Part shown: piece by piece, positions 1 through 7,983 of the stretch
How the letters are laid out: each line of letters opens with the position of its first letter
How positions within the stretch are numbered: the first letter of the stretch is position 1
Source of the DNA: an uncultured bacterium
Lineage (GTDB): Bacteria > Bacteroidota > Bacteroidia > Bacteroidales > Bacteroidaceae
Assembly (NCBI GenBank): GCA_946188155.1
Contig: CAMHUC010000040.1
Location: 1-33,568, forward strand
DNA: 33,568 nt
Direction: 5' to 3'
Translations under genes and position numbers: made by a program
Notes under the pieces: generated by a model
Databases searched by the model: none
The model's input: the letters and a program-made list of their open reading frames with translations, nothing else
What the model was told of the DNA's origin: nothing

Positions 1-59
1 CGTAAAGTCCGCTGCTTCCATTACCAGTCCGTTATAGTCCGTAAAGTCCGCTGCTAAAA

Positions 60-638
60 TTACCGTTGCATCAGGTGCTTGAATCGCATGCCCTCGGCTA
101 TCTGGTCGGCAGTCTGCTTGTCCACCAGCTGGGTGAGCAGTTCGTAGGCGTAGGGGAAGGCAGCGGCAGGCCCCTCGCCGGTGGTGATGTTGCCATCGAC
201 AGTCACCAGGTCGCCTGTATACTGAGCGTCGCCGTCCTTCAGTGCCTGCTCGAAACCGGGATAGCAGGTGGCCTTCTTACCCTCGAGGACACCTAAGGGA
301 GCCAGAACCACGGCTGGGGCAGCGCAGATGGCAGCCACTTTCTTGCCGGCAGCAGCCTGAGCCAGTACAGCCTTGCACACTCCCTCGTGGGCAAACAAGT
401 TGGAGGCCCCGGGCATGCCTCCGGGCAGCATCAGCAGGTCGGCATCGCTGTAGTCGCCCTGGTCGAACTGTATGTCGGCCTCGATATTCACTCCGTGAGC
501 CGACTCCACGAGTGGGAACTCCGTGGTGCTCACCGTTACTACCTCCACACCTCCGCGACGCAGCACGTCGACAGGAATCAGGGCTTCGACATCCTCGAAG
601 CCATCAGCTAAGAACACATAAACTTTTGCCATAATCAT
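60..638 (-). CDS. DJ-1/PfpI family protein (YajL/ThiJ-like)
   Basis: A 192-residue single-domain protein of the DJ-1/PfpI superfamily. The family signature is complete: Glu15 in ADGFEDVEA, the LPGG turn near residues 71-74, and the nucleophile-elbow Cys105 in VAAICAAP, the reactive cysteine of DJ-1-like proteins. Length is typical for stand-alone members. Family members act as cytosolic chaperones, glyoxalase/deglycase-type enzymes or redox sensors; the sequence does not say which, and the activity is debated in the literature. Two in-frame ATGs lie six bases apart (638 and 632); the second (MAKVYVF) looks like the usual family start. The gene is monocistronic and divergent from nadK, with its own -7 box at 664-671. 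The family call is firm and the biochemical role open. Confidence 0.9.
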   Translation of the reverse strand: MIMAKVYVFLADGFEDVEALIPVDVLRRGGVEVVTVSTTEFPLVESAHGVNIEADIQFDQGDYSDADLLMLPGGMPGASNLFAHEGVCKAVLAQAAAGKKVAAICAAPAVVLAPLGVLEGKKATCYPGFEQALKDGDAQYTGDLVTVDGNITTGEGPAAAFPYAYELLTQLVDKQTADQIAEGMRFKHLMQR

Positions 639-663
639 CTATTGAATTGGTTGTTATTTTGTG

Positions 664-671
664 CAAAGATA
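664..671 (-). promoter_or_regulatory. -7 box of the DJ-1 gene promoter
   Basis: The minus strand reads TATCTTTG, an exact match to the Bacteroidota -7 consensus TAnnTTTG, about 25 bp before the ATG. No clear TTG is seen at the -33 position. Confidence 0.65.
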
Positions 672-680
672 CGAAATATT

Positions 681-711
681 TTGGAAATTACCACATTTTT
701 GCGTAATTTTG
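681..711 (+). promoter_or_regulatory. nadK promoter (-33 TTG, -7 TAATTTTG)
   Basis: TTG at 681-683, a 20-bp spacer, then TAATTTTG at 704-711 fit the Bacteroidota primary sigma-factor consensus. The nadK ATG at 730 follows closely, giving a short leader of roughly 14 nt. The box lies downstream of the ATG-like codon at 661, which argues against that upstream start. Confidence 0.7.
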
Positions 712-729
712 CAGCCAAAAGGCAACAAT

Positions 730-1614
730 ATGAACCAACGGAGACTGAGATTCGCCCTTTTCGGCAATACTTACCAGACGGAGAAGTCGGCCAGCATCAG
801 GCAGGTACTGACATGCCTGAGTCGTCACGATGCGGAAGTGTTCATCGATGCGGAATACCATCAATTCCTGAAGAATAGCCGGTACTCCGACATCAGTGGC
901 GCACGGGTGTTCGCCGGCGACGACTTCGATGCCGACTTCGTCATCTCGATGGGTGGCGACGGTACCTTCCTGAAGGCTGCCAGCCGGGTGGGCAGGAAGA
1001 ACATACCCATCCTCGGAGTGAACATGGGGCGGCTGGGATTCCTGGCCGACGTCAGTCCCGACGACATCGAGCAGTGCCTGGATGCCATCTGCCACGACGA
1101 CTATGCCGTAGAGTCGCGTGCCCTGATACAAGTGGACACCGACGGGGAGCCTATCGAGGGCGTCAACTGTGCGCTCAACGACGTGGCTATCCTCAAGCGC
1201 GACACGGCCTCGATGATCTCCATCCGAACCAGCATCAACGGCCAGTATCTGCACACCTACCAGGCCGACGGACTCATCGTGAGCACGCCCACCGGTTCCA
1301 CGGCCTACTCACTCTCCAACGGCGGGCCTATCATCGTGCCCGGCACGAAGGTGTTCTCGCTGACGGCCGTTGCCCCCCACTCCTTGAATGTACGCCCCAT
1401 TGTGCTGGCGGACTCCTCGGTGATAGAGCTGGAGGTGGAGAGCCGCAGCCACAATTTCCTCGTGGCCATCGACGGGCGCTCGGAGAAGTGCAAGGAGGGC
1501 ACGCGCCTCACCCTGCGCCGTGCGCCCTACGACATCCAGGTCGTCAAGCGCAGCGGGCAGCGCTACTTCAACACCCTGCGCGAGAAGATGATGTGGGGCG
1601 CTGATAAGAGGTGA
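730..1614 (+). CDS. nadK: NAD kinase
   Basis: ATP-dependent NAD kinase, which phosphorylates the 2'-OH of NAD to make NADP in the cytosol. Of 294 residues, the N-terminal domain carries the diagnostic GGDGT motif (residues 75-79, with catalytic Asp77) followed by NMGRLGFL. The C-terminal beta-rich domain carries GSTAYSLSNGGPIIVP, part of the NAD-binding site. An in-frame codon 69 bases upstream would add 23 residues, but the -7 box lies inside that extension, so ATG 730 is preferred. The gene is convergent with the lactate permease, and its TGA lies inside the inverted repeat at 1606-1641. Length and motifs are normal for a bacterial NadK. Confidence 0.96.
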   Translation: MNQRRLRFALFGNTYQTEKSASIRQVLTCLSRHDAEVFIDAEYHQFLKNSRYSDISGARVFAGDDFDADFVISMGGDGTFLKAASRVGRKNIPILGVNMGRLGFLADVSPDDIEQCLDAICHDDYAVESRALIQVDTDGEPIEGVNCALNDVAILKRDTASMISIRTSINGQYLHTYQADGLIVSTPTGSTAYSLSNGGPIIVPGTKVFSLTAVAPHSLNVRPIVLADSSVIELEVESRSHNFLVAIDGRSEKCKEGTRLTLRRAPYDIQVVKRSGQRYFNTLREKMMWGADKR

Positions 1615-1641
1615 GAGGGGAGTGTTTACCACTCACCTCTT
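1606..1641. terminator. inverted repeat between nadK and lctP, GAGGGGA-family
   Basis: AAGAGGTGAG (1606-1615) and its perfect reverse complement (1632-1641) form a 10-bp stem holding the nadK stop and the first bases of the permease stop. It probably terminates both convergent genes. The left side (GATAAGA, GGTGAGA, GGGGAGT) resembles the left arm of the larger repeat inside the dehydrogenase gene at 5671-5701, so it may be a degraded copy of the same family. Confidence 0.6.
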
Positions 1642-3253
1642 AAATAACGTGCAGCCCGAGGAACACCATCAGTCCGTTCATCAGAATCCAGAACACGGCG
1701 AAGGGCAGCGTCCGTCGCATGATGTCGCCGTCCTGCCCCTCCATGTCACAGGCTGCCGTAGCGATGGCTATCGACTGCGGCGAGAGCAGTTTGCCACCCT
1801 CCGAGCCGGCGCAGTTGGCTGCAGCGAGCCAGTTGGTCTCGTTGCCGCTCACGCCGAAGAAGTTGGCATTGTTCACCAGTCCCAGTTGTCCTGCGGCAGC
1901 AGCCTGCAACTTTCCGAAGAGAATGTTGGCCGAGGTGGCCGATCCCGTGACAAACGTGCCTATCGAGCCGATGAGCGGTGCGAAGAAGGGATAGGCGGAG
2001 CCCGTCAGTGCCACCAGACCAGTGGCGATGGAAAGCGTCATGCCCGTATTGTTCATCAGCGAGGCCAGCGCCACTAAGCAGCAGATGGTGAGGGCCGTCT
2101 TCTGCAGACCGTAGGCCGTCTTGCCCAACAGCTTCATCAGTTTGCCAAAGCTCAGCCCCTGAATCATACCGCCGATCATAGCACCCAGGAACACCATCAG
2201 TCCCGCGTTCGACAGCCATCCGAAGGTGAACGTGTTGCCGATGACAGGCATCTGGAACTTCGTGACGAGTGTCGACTTCAGCAGGGCGTTGATGTCGGGG
2301 CAGATCTTGCTCGAGATCAGGATGAAGAAGATGATGAAGCCGTATACGCTCCAAGCCCTGAAGGTCTTGGCCAGTCCGAACCGGTGCTTCTCCACGTGTA
2401 CCGTATCCTTTTCGGCCTCGTGTCGCAGGAACAGTTTGTTGTAGATGAGCATGGCGACGATGGAGCCCACGCTGCCCAGGATGGCCGGTGTCTCAGGCCC
2501 GAGGAAGAAGGCACACGAGAACTGTATCAGTATCGACAGCGTGCCCACGAAGAGCGTCAGCGTGATGTTCTTCATGACTTTCGTACGGTCTGTCATCATC
2601 AGGATAAGGAAGGGCGTGATGTAGAACATCAGCGACAACTGTATAATAATATAGGTGGAAATCTCACAGAGCATCTCGTGCGATGCCATGCCACCGGTGA
2701 GTTCGCCAGCCACCTCGTTGGCCAGCGTCGTGGCAGGCAGTCCCACGGCACCGAATCCCACGGCCACCGTGTTGGCCACCAGGCAGATGACGGCTGAGAA
2801 CATCGGTTTGAATCCCAGGCCTATGAGGATGGCTGCCGGTATGGCCACTGCCGTGCCGAAGCCCGCCATGCCCTCGAGCACGCCGCCGAAGCCCCACGTC
2901 AGCAGGAGCACCAGCAGTCCCTTGTCTGAGGTGAGTTGGATAAACTGCGCCTTGATGGTCTCTATCTCGCGCGTCTCGCAGAGGATATTGTAACTGAAGA
3001 TGGCGCAGATGATGATCAGGATGATGGGGAAGCAGGCCTTAAGGAATCCCTCCAGGACAGACCACAGCGTGATGCCCCAGATGCTCACCCCGGCGTACTT
3101 CTCGGGCACGATGCCCAGTGCAGGAGCGGCGAAGAGGGCCAGCAGGATGGTGACGACAAGGGTGATCAGTGCGCTCTTCCAGCCCGACATCTTCAGGCCC
3201 ATCATCAGGATGAAGAGCAGCGCAATAGGGATAACGGAGATTAATGCAGCCAT
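1640..3253 (-). CDS. lctP: L-lactate permease family transporter
   Basis: A 537-residue inner-membrane protein of the LctP (lactate permease) family, with about 12 or more hydrophobic segments along its whole length. Recognisable family stretches are WGFGGVLEGMAGFGTAVAIP near residues 118-137 and the C-terminal region around GSIGTFVTGSATSANILFG. Known members import lactate, and in some species glycolate, with protons. It is divergent from the FAD/Fe-S dehydrogenase at 3367, with both promoters in a gap of about 110 bp, which supports lactate as the joint substrate. Length equals the usual family size. Substrate stereochemistry cannot be read from sequence. Confidence 0.92.
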   Translation of the reverse strand: MAALISVIPIALLFILMMGLKMSGWKSALITLVVTILLALFAAPALGIVPEKYAGVSIWGITLWSVLEGFLKACFPIILIIICAIFSYNILCETREIETIKAQFIQLTSDKGLLVLLLTWGFGGVLEGMAGFGTAVAIPAAILIGLGFKPMFSAVICLVANTVAVGFGAVGLPATTLANEVAGELTGGMASHEMLCEISTYIIIQLSLMFYITPFLILMMTDRTKVMKNITLTLFVGTLSILIQFSCAFFLGPETPAILGSVGSIVAMLIYNKLFLRHEAEKDTVHVEKHRFGLAKTFRAWSVYGFIIFFILISSKICPDINALLKSTLVTKFQMPVIGNTFTFGWLSNAGLMVFLGAMIGGMIQGLSFGKLMKLLGKTAYGLQKTALTICCLVALASLMNNTGMTLSIATGLVALTGSAYPFFAPLIGSIGTFVTGSATSANILFGKLQAAAAGQLGLVNNANFFGVSGNETNWLAAANCAGSEGGKLLSPQSIAIATAACDMEGQDGDIMRRTLPFAVFWILMNGLMVFLGLHVI

Positions 3254-3279
3254 AGGTTCTTAGTTATTTGTATTTTCGG

Positions 3280-3310
3280 CAAAGATACGAAGAAAAATTG
3301 AAATATGCAA
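3280..3310 (-). promoter_or_regulatory. lctP promoter (-33 TTG, -7 TATCTTTG)
   Basis: On the minus strand, TTG (3308-3310), a 20-bp spacer and TATCTTTG (3280-3287) match the Bacteroidota consensus. It partly overlaps the region driving the divergent dehydrogenase, so the two could be co-regulated. Confidence 0.7.
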
Positions 3311-3330
3311 CATATTTGCCCATTTTTTTG

Positions 3331-3338
3331 TATCTTTG
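3331..3338 (+). promoter_or_regulatory. -7 box of the FAD/Fe-S dehydrogenase promoter
   Basis: TATCTTTG matches TAnnTTTG and lies 28 bases before the chosen ATG at 3367. No TTG is seen at the expected -33 distance, so an activator may be needed; that last point is inference. Confidence 0.6.
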
Positions 3339-3366
3339 CGGCATTAACGAAACAAAACAGAGCCTT

Positions 3367-6300
3367 ATGATGAATCAATTCCTTCAAGACCTGAGACAAG
3401 CGGTTCCCTCAGACCGTATCTACACCGACGAACTCCGTACCCTCGGATGGGGAACGGATGCCAGTTTCTATCGCCAGATTCCGAAGGTCGTCGTCCGAAG
3501 CGATGGCGAACAGGAGATGAGCCGGATTGTCAGGCTGTGCCGGAAGCACCAGATGCCCTTCACCTTCCGTGCTGCCGGCACCTCGCTCTCGGGGCAGAGC
3601 TGTACCGACAGCGTGCTCATCGTGGCTGGCAAACACTGGGAGAAGTACCGGATAATTAGTAATGAGAAATTAGTAATGAGTAATTATGATTACCCATTAC
3701 ACATCCGCCTGCAGCCCGGCATCGTGGGAGCCCGTGTCAACGAGATCCTGAAGCCCTACGGACGGGTGTTCCCTCCCGACCCTGCCTCGATTGGCTCGGC
3801 GATGGTGGGAGGCATCGTCTGCAACAATGCCTCGGGCATGAACTGCGGCGTGCATGCCAACAGCGACCGGATGCTCCTCTCGGCGCGCATCATCCTCACC
3901 GACGGCACCATCCTCGACACAGGCGACGAGCAGAGCCGTGAGGCTTTCCGTAAGTCGCATCCGGAGTTCCTCGAGAAGATAGAGGCCCTGCGCGACCGCG
4001 TGCGGGCCGACGAAGAACTGGCCTCGCGCATACGTACCAAATACAGTATCAAGAACGTGACGGGGCTGAACCTCCGTCCGCTCATCGCCTACGACGACCC
4101 CTTCGACATCATCGCCCACTCCATCGTGGGCAGCGAGGGTACGCTGGCCTTCCTCTCGGAGGTGACGATGAAGACGCTGCGCGACTACCCCTACAAGGCC
4201 TCGGCAATGGTCTACTTCCTCACGATGCGCGAGAGTTGTGAGGCCGTGGTGGCCATGAAGCAGTTGAAGGCTGGTGAGGAAGACCTCGAGATGAGTGCCG
4301 AGCAGTTGATGGTGAAGAGTGCCGAGATGCTCGACTACAAGTCGCTCAGTGCCGTCGACGACCCCGTGTTCCTGCAATACAAACAGGATGTGGACGCTGG
4401 ACGCATAGAGGGTGTGGAGCCAGGCGACTATCACAACCTGACGGCCATCCTGACGGAGACCAAGGCCGTCACGCACGAGCAGTTGCTGGAGAAGATCGCG
4501 AAGATCAAGGCGTGCTTAGGGCAATTCCCGCTGTACATCCCGGTTGAGTTCACCGAGGATCCTGCCGTCTATGGCAAGTACTGGGCCATCCGCTCGGGCA
4601 TCTTCCCCTCGGTGGGAGGCACTCGACCCGTGGGCACCTCGTGCCTCATCGAGGATGTGGCCTTCCCCATCGCCTCGCTGCCAGAGGCCACGGTGAAGCT
4701 GCAGAAGCTCATCGCCGACCACGGCTATGCCGATGCCTGCATCTACGGCCATGCCTTCGAGGGCAACTACCACTTCATCCTGAACCAGAGTTTCAAGACC
4801 AAGAGCGAGGTAGACCGCTATGCCGAGATGATGCGCGACGTGGCACGACTCGTAGTCGAGGAGTACGACGGCTCGCTGAAGGCAGAGCACGGCACGGGCC
4901 GCAACATGGCGCCTTTTGTGAAATATGAGTGGGGCGAGAAGGCCTACGGGGTGATGCAGGAACTGAAGCAGATCTTCGACCCCGACGGGCTGCTGAACCG
5001 GGGAGTCATCTTCAACGACGACCCGGAGTGCTTCATCAAGTGTCTCAAGCCCCTGCCCGTGCTCGACTACGACTTCTCGAGCATTCCCGACGGTGGCAGC
5101 TATCTGATGGACCCCGCACTGTCAACAGCCCGCGAGACCGTCGAGCAGGTGAAGCGTGCCAACAAGTGCATCGAGTGCGGCTTCTGCGAGGTCAACTGTA
5201 TGTCGTGCGGACTGACGCTCTCGAGCCGTATGCGCATTGCCGTGCAGCGTGAGATCCGCGAGTTGGAGGCCACGGGACAGGATCCCGAGCGTGCGGCCAT
5301 CCTGCGCAGGCAATACAAGTACTACGGCGACCAGACCTGTGCCACCGACGGGCTCTGTGCCACCTCGTGCCCCATGAAGATCAACACGGGCGAGCTGACC
5401 CACCTGATCCGTCAGCTCGACATGAACCACAACAAAACAGGGTACAAGATCGGAGAGTTCGCCGCCAACCACATGGCAGGCATCAAGCAGGGTCTGCGCG
5501 TGGTGCTCGACGTGGCACACTTAGGCCACGTCACCCTCGGTTCCTCGCTGATGACCTCCCTTTGCCGAGGCATGAACAAGATGGGCCTGCCCCTCTGGAC
5601 CACAGCCATGCCTAAGAAGAAGCGACAGCCCCAGAAGTCGGACCTCACGCAGTTTATCATCAATAGTTTAGAGGGGAGTGATAAGAGGGGAGAGGGGAGA
5701 GAATACTCTGCCAAAGGACATTCCTCTCCCCTCTCCCCTCTTGCCACTCCCCTCTCCCCTCCCAAGGTTGTCTACTTCCCCAGCTGTATCAACCAGACGA
5801 TGGGACAGTCACGCCAGGGCGGCAAGGTCCACGACCTGGTCGACGAGGTCATCCAACTGATGGCGAAGACCGGCTACGAGGTTATCTTCCCCGAGGGCAT
5901 GGAGCGCATGTGCTGCGGACAGATATGGGAGTCGAAGGGTATGCTCGACATTGCCGACCGCAAGAGTGCCGAACTGGAGCAGGCCCTGTGGAAGGCTTCC
6001 GATGAGGGCCGCTATCCCGTGCTCTGTGCCCAGAGCCCGTGTCTGCACCGCATGAAGAAGGTGATGAAACGGATGCACCTCTACGAACCGGCGGAGTTTA
6101 TCATGAAGTACCTCGTGGAGCGCCTGGAGTTCCATCCCACCGACCGCCCCATCGCCCTCCACCTGACGTGCTCCACACGCCTGATGGGTGTGGATAAAGA
6201 CCTGATAGCGCTGGCCCGTATGTGCTCCAACAATGTGTTCCTGCCTGAGGGCGTCGGCTGTTGCGGCTTTGCGGGCGACAGAGGATTCACCTTCCCCGAG

Positions 6301-6468
6301 ATGAACCGCTACGGCCTACGCAAACTGCGCCCGCAGATTGAGGCGAACCATATCGAGGTGGGGTACAGCAATAGCCGCACGTGCGAGATAGGCCTGGAGA
6401 CCAATACCGGCATCCCCTATATGAGCATCGTCTATCTGGTGAATGAGTGTACGACGGCAAAGAAATAG
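3367..6468 (+). CDS. FAD-linked, Fe-S D-2-hydroxyacid (D-lactate type) dehydrogenase
   Basis: A 1033-residue fusion of a GlcD/Dld-like FAD enzyme with a GlcF-like Fe-S part. The N-terminal FAD_binding_4 domain has FRAAGTSLSGQ and PPDPAS..GGIVCNNASG; the FAD-oxidase C domain follows and ends near GLLNRGVIF. Two Cys clusters (starting at residues 601 and 658, CIECGFCEVNC and CATDGLCATSC) should hold 4Fe-4S centres. Two CCG domains (Cys pairs near 849 and 965) complete it. Relatives include E. coli YdiJ (D-2-hydroxyglutarate) and the Fe-S D-lactate dehydrogenase Dld-II; the neighbouring lactate permease favours lactate. Electrons probably go to the quinone pool. Two low-complexity segments (about residues 96-112 and 768-799) are encoded by repeats and look inserted. 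Start 3367 is chosen because the promoter box lies within any longer version. Confidence 0.9.
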   Translation: MMNQFLQDLRQAVPSDRIYTDELRTLGWGTDASFYRQIPKVVVRSDGEQEMSRIVRLCRKHQMPFTFRAAGTSLSGQSCTDSVLIVAGKHWEKYRIISNEKLVMSNYDYPLHIRLQPGIVGARVNEILKPYGRVFPPDPASIGSAMVGGIVCNNASGMNCGVHANSDRMLLSARIILTDGTILDTGDEQSREAFRKSHPEFLEKIEALRDRVRADEELASRIRTKYSIKNVTGLNLRPLIAYDDPFDIIAHSIVGSEGTLAFLSEVTMKTLRDYPYKASAMVYFLTMRESCEAVVAMKQLKAGEEDLEMSAEQLMVKSAEMLDYKSLSAVDDPVFLQYKQDVDAGRIEGVEPGDYHNLTAILTETKAVTHEQLLEKIAKIKACLGQFPLYIPVEFTEDPAVYGKYWAIRSGIFPSVGGTRPVGTSCLIEDVAFPIASLPEATVKLQKLIADHGYADACIYGHAFEGNYHFILNQSFKTKSEVDRYAEMMRDVARLVVEEYDGSLKAEHGTGRNMAPFVKYEWGEKAYGVMQELKQIFDPDGLLNRGVIFNDDPECFIKCLKPLPVLDYDFSSIPDGGSYLMDPALSTARETVEQVKRANKCIECGFCEVNCMSCGLTLSSRMRIAVQREIRELEATGQDPERAAILRRQYKYYGDQTCATDGLCATSCPMKINTGELTHLIRQLDMNHNKTGYKIGEFAANHMAGIKQGLRVVLDVAHLGHVTLGSSLMTSLCRGMNKMGLPLWTTAMPKKKRQPQKSDLTQFIINSLEGSDKRGEGREYSAKGHSSPLSPLATPLSPPKVVYFPSCINQTMGQSRQGGKVHDLVDEVIQLMAKTGYEVIFPEGMERMCCGQIWESKGMLDIADRKSAELEQALWKASDEGRYPVLCAQSPCLHRMKKVMKRMHLYEPAEFIMKYLVERLEFHPTDRPIALHLTCSTRLMGVDKDLIALARMCSNNVFLPEGVGCCGFAGDRGFTFPEMNRYGLRKLRPQIEANHIEVGYSNSRTCEIGLETNTGIPYMSIVYLVNECTTAKK
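3652..3701 (+). repeat. in-frame AT-rich repeat in the dehydrogenase gene
   Basis: A 14-nt unit (ATTAGTAATGAGAA, 2 x 7) occurs at 3655-3668 and again at 3669-3682 with one change. It is followed by a hairpin: 12-nt arms 3673-3684 and 3689-3700 pair at 11 of 12 positions around a TATG loop. The tract is far richer in A+T than the surrounding gene and encodes about 16 residues in a loop between conserved parts of the FAD domain. Confidence 0.75.
5671..5760 (+). repeat. in-frame heptamer inverted repeat in the dehydrogenase gene
   Basis: The left arm 5671-5701 reads as heptamers GAGGGGA, GTGATAA, GAGGGGA, GAGGGGA, then GAG. The right arm 5724-5754 is its reverse complement at 29 of 31 positions, and more CTCCCCT-like units follow. 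The 22-nt loop is 5702-5723. It encodes a Gly/Arg-rich then Ser/Pro/Leu-rich linker between the Fe-S domain and the first CCG domain. Neither arm contains a stop in the frame used. Confidence 0.9.
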
Positions 6469-6506
6469 GAAGAGGCCTCCAGCAGGAGGCCTCTTCCTAT
6501 TTCTTT
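6459..6506. terminator. bidirectional terminator holding two stop codons
   Basis: A perfect 22-bp stem (6459-6480 with 6485-6506) has a four-base AGCA loop. The TAG stops of both convergent genes (6466-6468 plus strand, 6497-6499 minus strand) are inside the stem. Because the arms are complementary, both proteins end in Lys-Lys-stop. The stem is AT-rich at its base, giving a U-rich tail in each direction. Confidence 0.88.
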
Positions 6507-7960
6507 CTGACAGGGTCGCAGGTCAGTCCGCAGCCCAGCTTCTTGAAGATCTTGCGGTCCACCTCAGAGAGCATCACCGTGGAGTGAACCTGACAGTCTC
6601 TAAGCCTGGGCAACTGCTCCAAAGCCAGTCTACAGCGCTCGTCGCTCTCCGACACCACGCTCAGCGCCACCAGCACCTCATCCGTATGCAGGCGCGGGTT
6701 CTTGGCACCCAAGTACTCCGTCTTGGTCTTCTGCACAGGCTCGATGAGACTCTGCGGAATGAGTTTGGCCTCGTGGTCGATGCCCGCCAGATACTTCGTG
6801 GCATTCAGCAGCAGGGCGGCCGAGCAGCCCAGCAGCGGCGTCGACTTGGCCGTGATGATCGTGCCGTCCTCCAGTTCGATGGCAGCAGCCGTATGTCCGC
6901 TCTCCAGCTTCTTCTCGTAGGCAGCCGTCGTTACGGGGCGGAAGGCCGTGGATATCTTCGCCTGGTTGAACAGCAGGCGTATCTTGCTCACCTCGTTCTC
7001 GTTGTCGGCACCCTCGGCCAGCTTGTTCGTGGCAGCATAGAAGCGGCGGATGATCTCGTCCTTCGATGCCTTGCAGCACACCTCGTCGTCGGAGATGCAG
7101 AAGCCGATCATGTTGACGCCCATGTCGGTGGGCGACTTATAGGGATTCTCGCCGTAGATGCCCTCGAAGAGTGCGTTCAGCACGGGGAATATCTCCACGT
7201 CGCGGTTGTAGTTGACGGCTGTCTTGCCGTAGGCCTCCAGGTGGAAGGGGTCTATCATGTTCACGTCGTTCAGGTCGGCCGTGGCTGCCTCGTAGGCGAT
7301 GTTGACGGGGTGCTTAAGGGGCAGGTTCCACACGGGGAAGGTCTCGAACTTGGCGTAGCCGGCACGCACGCCGCGCTTGTTCTCATTGTATAGTTGCGAC
7401 AGGCAGGTGGCCATCTTGCCGCTGCCGGGGCCGGGAGCGGTGACGATGACCAGCTCGCGCGAGGTCTCCACGAAGTCGTTCTTGCCGAAGCCCTCGTCGC
7501 TGGCTATCAGCTCCACGTTGTGGGGATAGCCGTCGATGGGGTAATGGATATACGACTTGATGCCCATGCGCTCCAGTCGGTGACGGAACTGGTCGGCGGC
7601 ATTCTGGTGGTTGTAGTGGGTGATGACCACGGAGCCCACGAAGAAATTCCTCGACATGAACTCGTCGCGCAGTCGGAGCACGTCCTCGTCGTAGGTGATG
7701 CCCAGGTCTGCGCGTACCTTGTTACGCTCGATATCCTCGGCACTCACCACAATCACAATCTCTATCGACTCTCTCAGCTGTGCCAGCATCCGTAGTTTCG
7801 AGTCGGGTTTGAAGCCTGGCAGCACGCGCGAGGCATGGTGGTCGTCGAAGAGCTTGCCGCCCAGTTCCATATAGAGCTTGCCGTCGAACTGTGCGATGCG
7901 CTCACGGATATGCTCACTCTGTATTTTAAGGTACTTGTCGTTGTCGAATCCTATCTTCAT
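6497..7960 (-). CDS. DUF1846 family protein
   Basis: A 487-residue protein that I recognise as the DUF1846 (UPF0371) family by its start MKIGFDNDKYLKIQSEHI, the block YPIDGYPHNVELIASDEGFGKNDFVET, and the glycine-rich VTAPGPGSGKMATCLSQLYNE near residues 173-193. The last resembles a nucleotide-binding loop, but no activity is established that I know of. Length is normal for the family. It is soluble, with no signal peptide or membrane segment. It lies 23 bases after the GH28 gene and is the last gene of the minus-strand run that starts at ftsX. No separate promoter box is evident, so it may be co-transcribed or have a promoter inside the GH28 gene. Confidence 0.88.
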   Translation of the reverse strand: MKIGFDNDKYLKIQSEHIRERIAQFDGKLYMELGGKLFDDHHASRVLPGFKPDSKLRMLAQLRESIEIVIVVSAEDIERNKVRADLGITYDEDVLRLRDEFMSRNFFVGSVVITHYNHQNAADQFRHRLERMGIKSYIHYPIDGYPHNVELIASDEGFGKNDFVETSRELVIVTAPGPGSGKMATCLSQLYNENKRGVRAGYAKFETFPVWNLPLKHPVNIAYEAATADLNDVNMIDPFHLEAYGKTAVNYNRDVEIFPVLNALFEGIYGENPYKSPTDMGVNMIGFCISDDEVCCKASKDEIIRRFYAATNKLAEGADNENEVSKIRLLFNQAKISTAFRPVTTAAYEKKLESGHTAAAIELEDGTIITAKSTPLLGCSAALLLNATKYLAGIDHEAKLIPQSLIEPVQKTKTEYLGAKNPRLHTDEVLVALSVVSESDERCRLALEQLPRLRDCQVHSTVMLSEVDRKIFKKLGCGLTCDPVRKK

Positions 7961-7983
7961 GTTTACTATTTGTTACAGTTTGA

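Noticed and set aside
1..59. Repeat at the window start (CGTAAAGTCCGCTGCT at 1 and 40)
   Set aside because: It is a real direct repeat, but the 39-nt spacing is not in the 7-nt register and the element is cut by the window edge, so it could not be classified.
661..729. N-terminal extension of NAD kinase by 23 residues
   Set aside because: The stretch contains the nadK promoter and the divergent promoter; the family N-terminus fits ATG 730.
6443..7393. A 316-codon open frame opposite the DUF1846 gene
   Set aside because: Antisense shadow that begins inside the terminator hairpin; no domain is recognisable.
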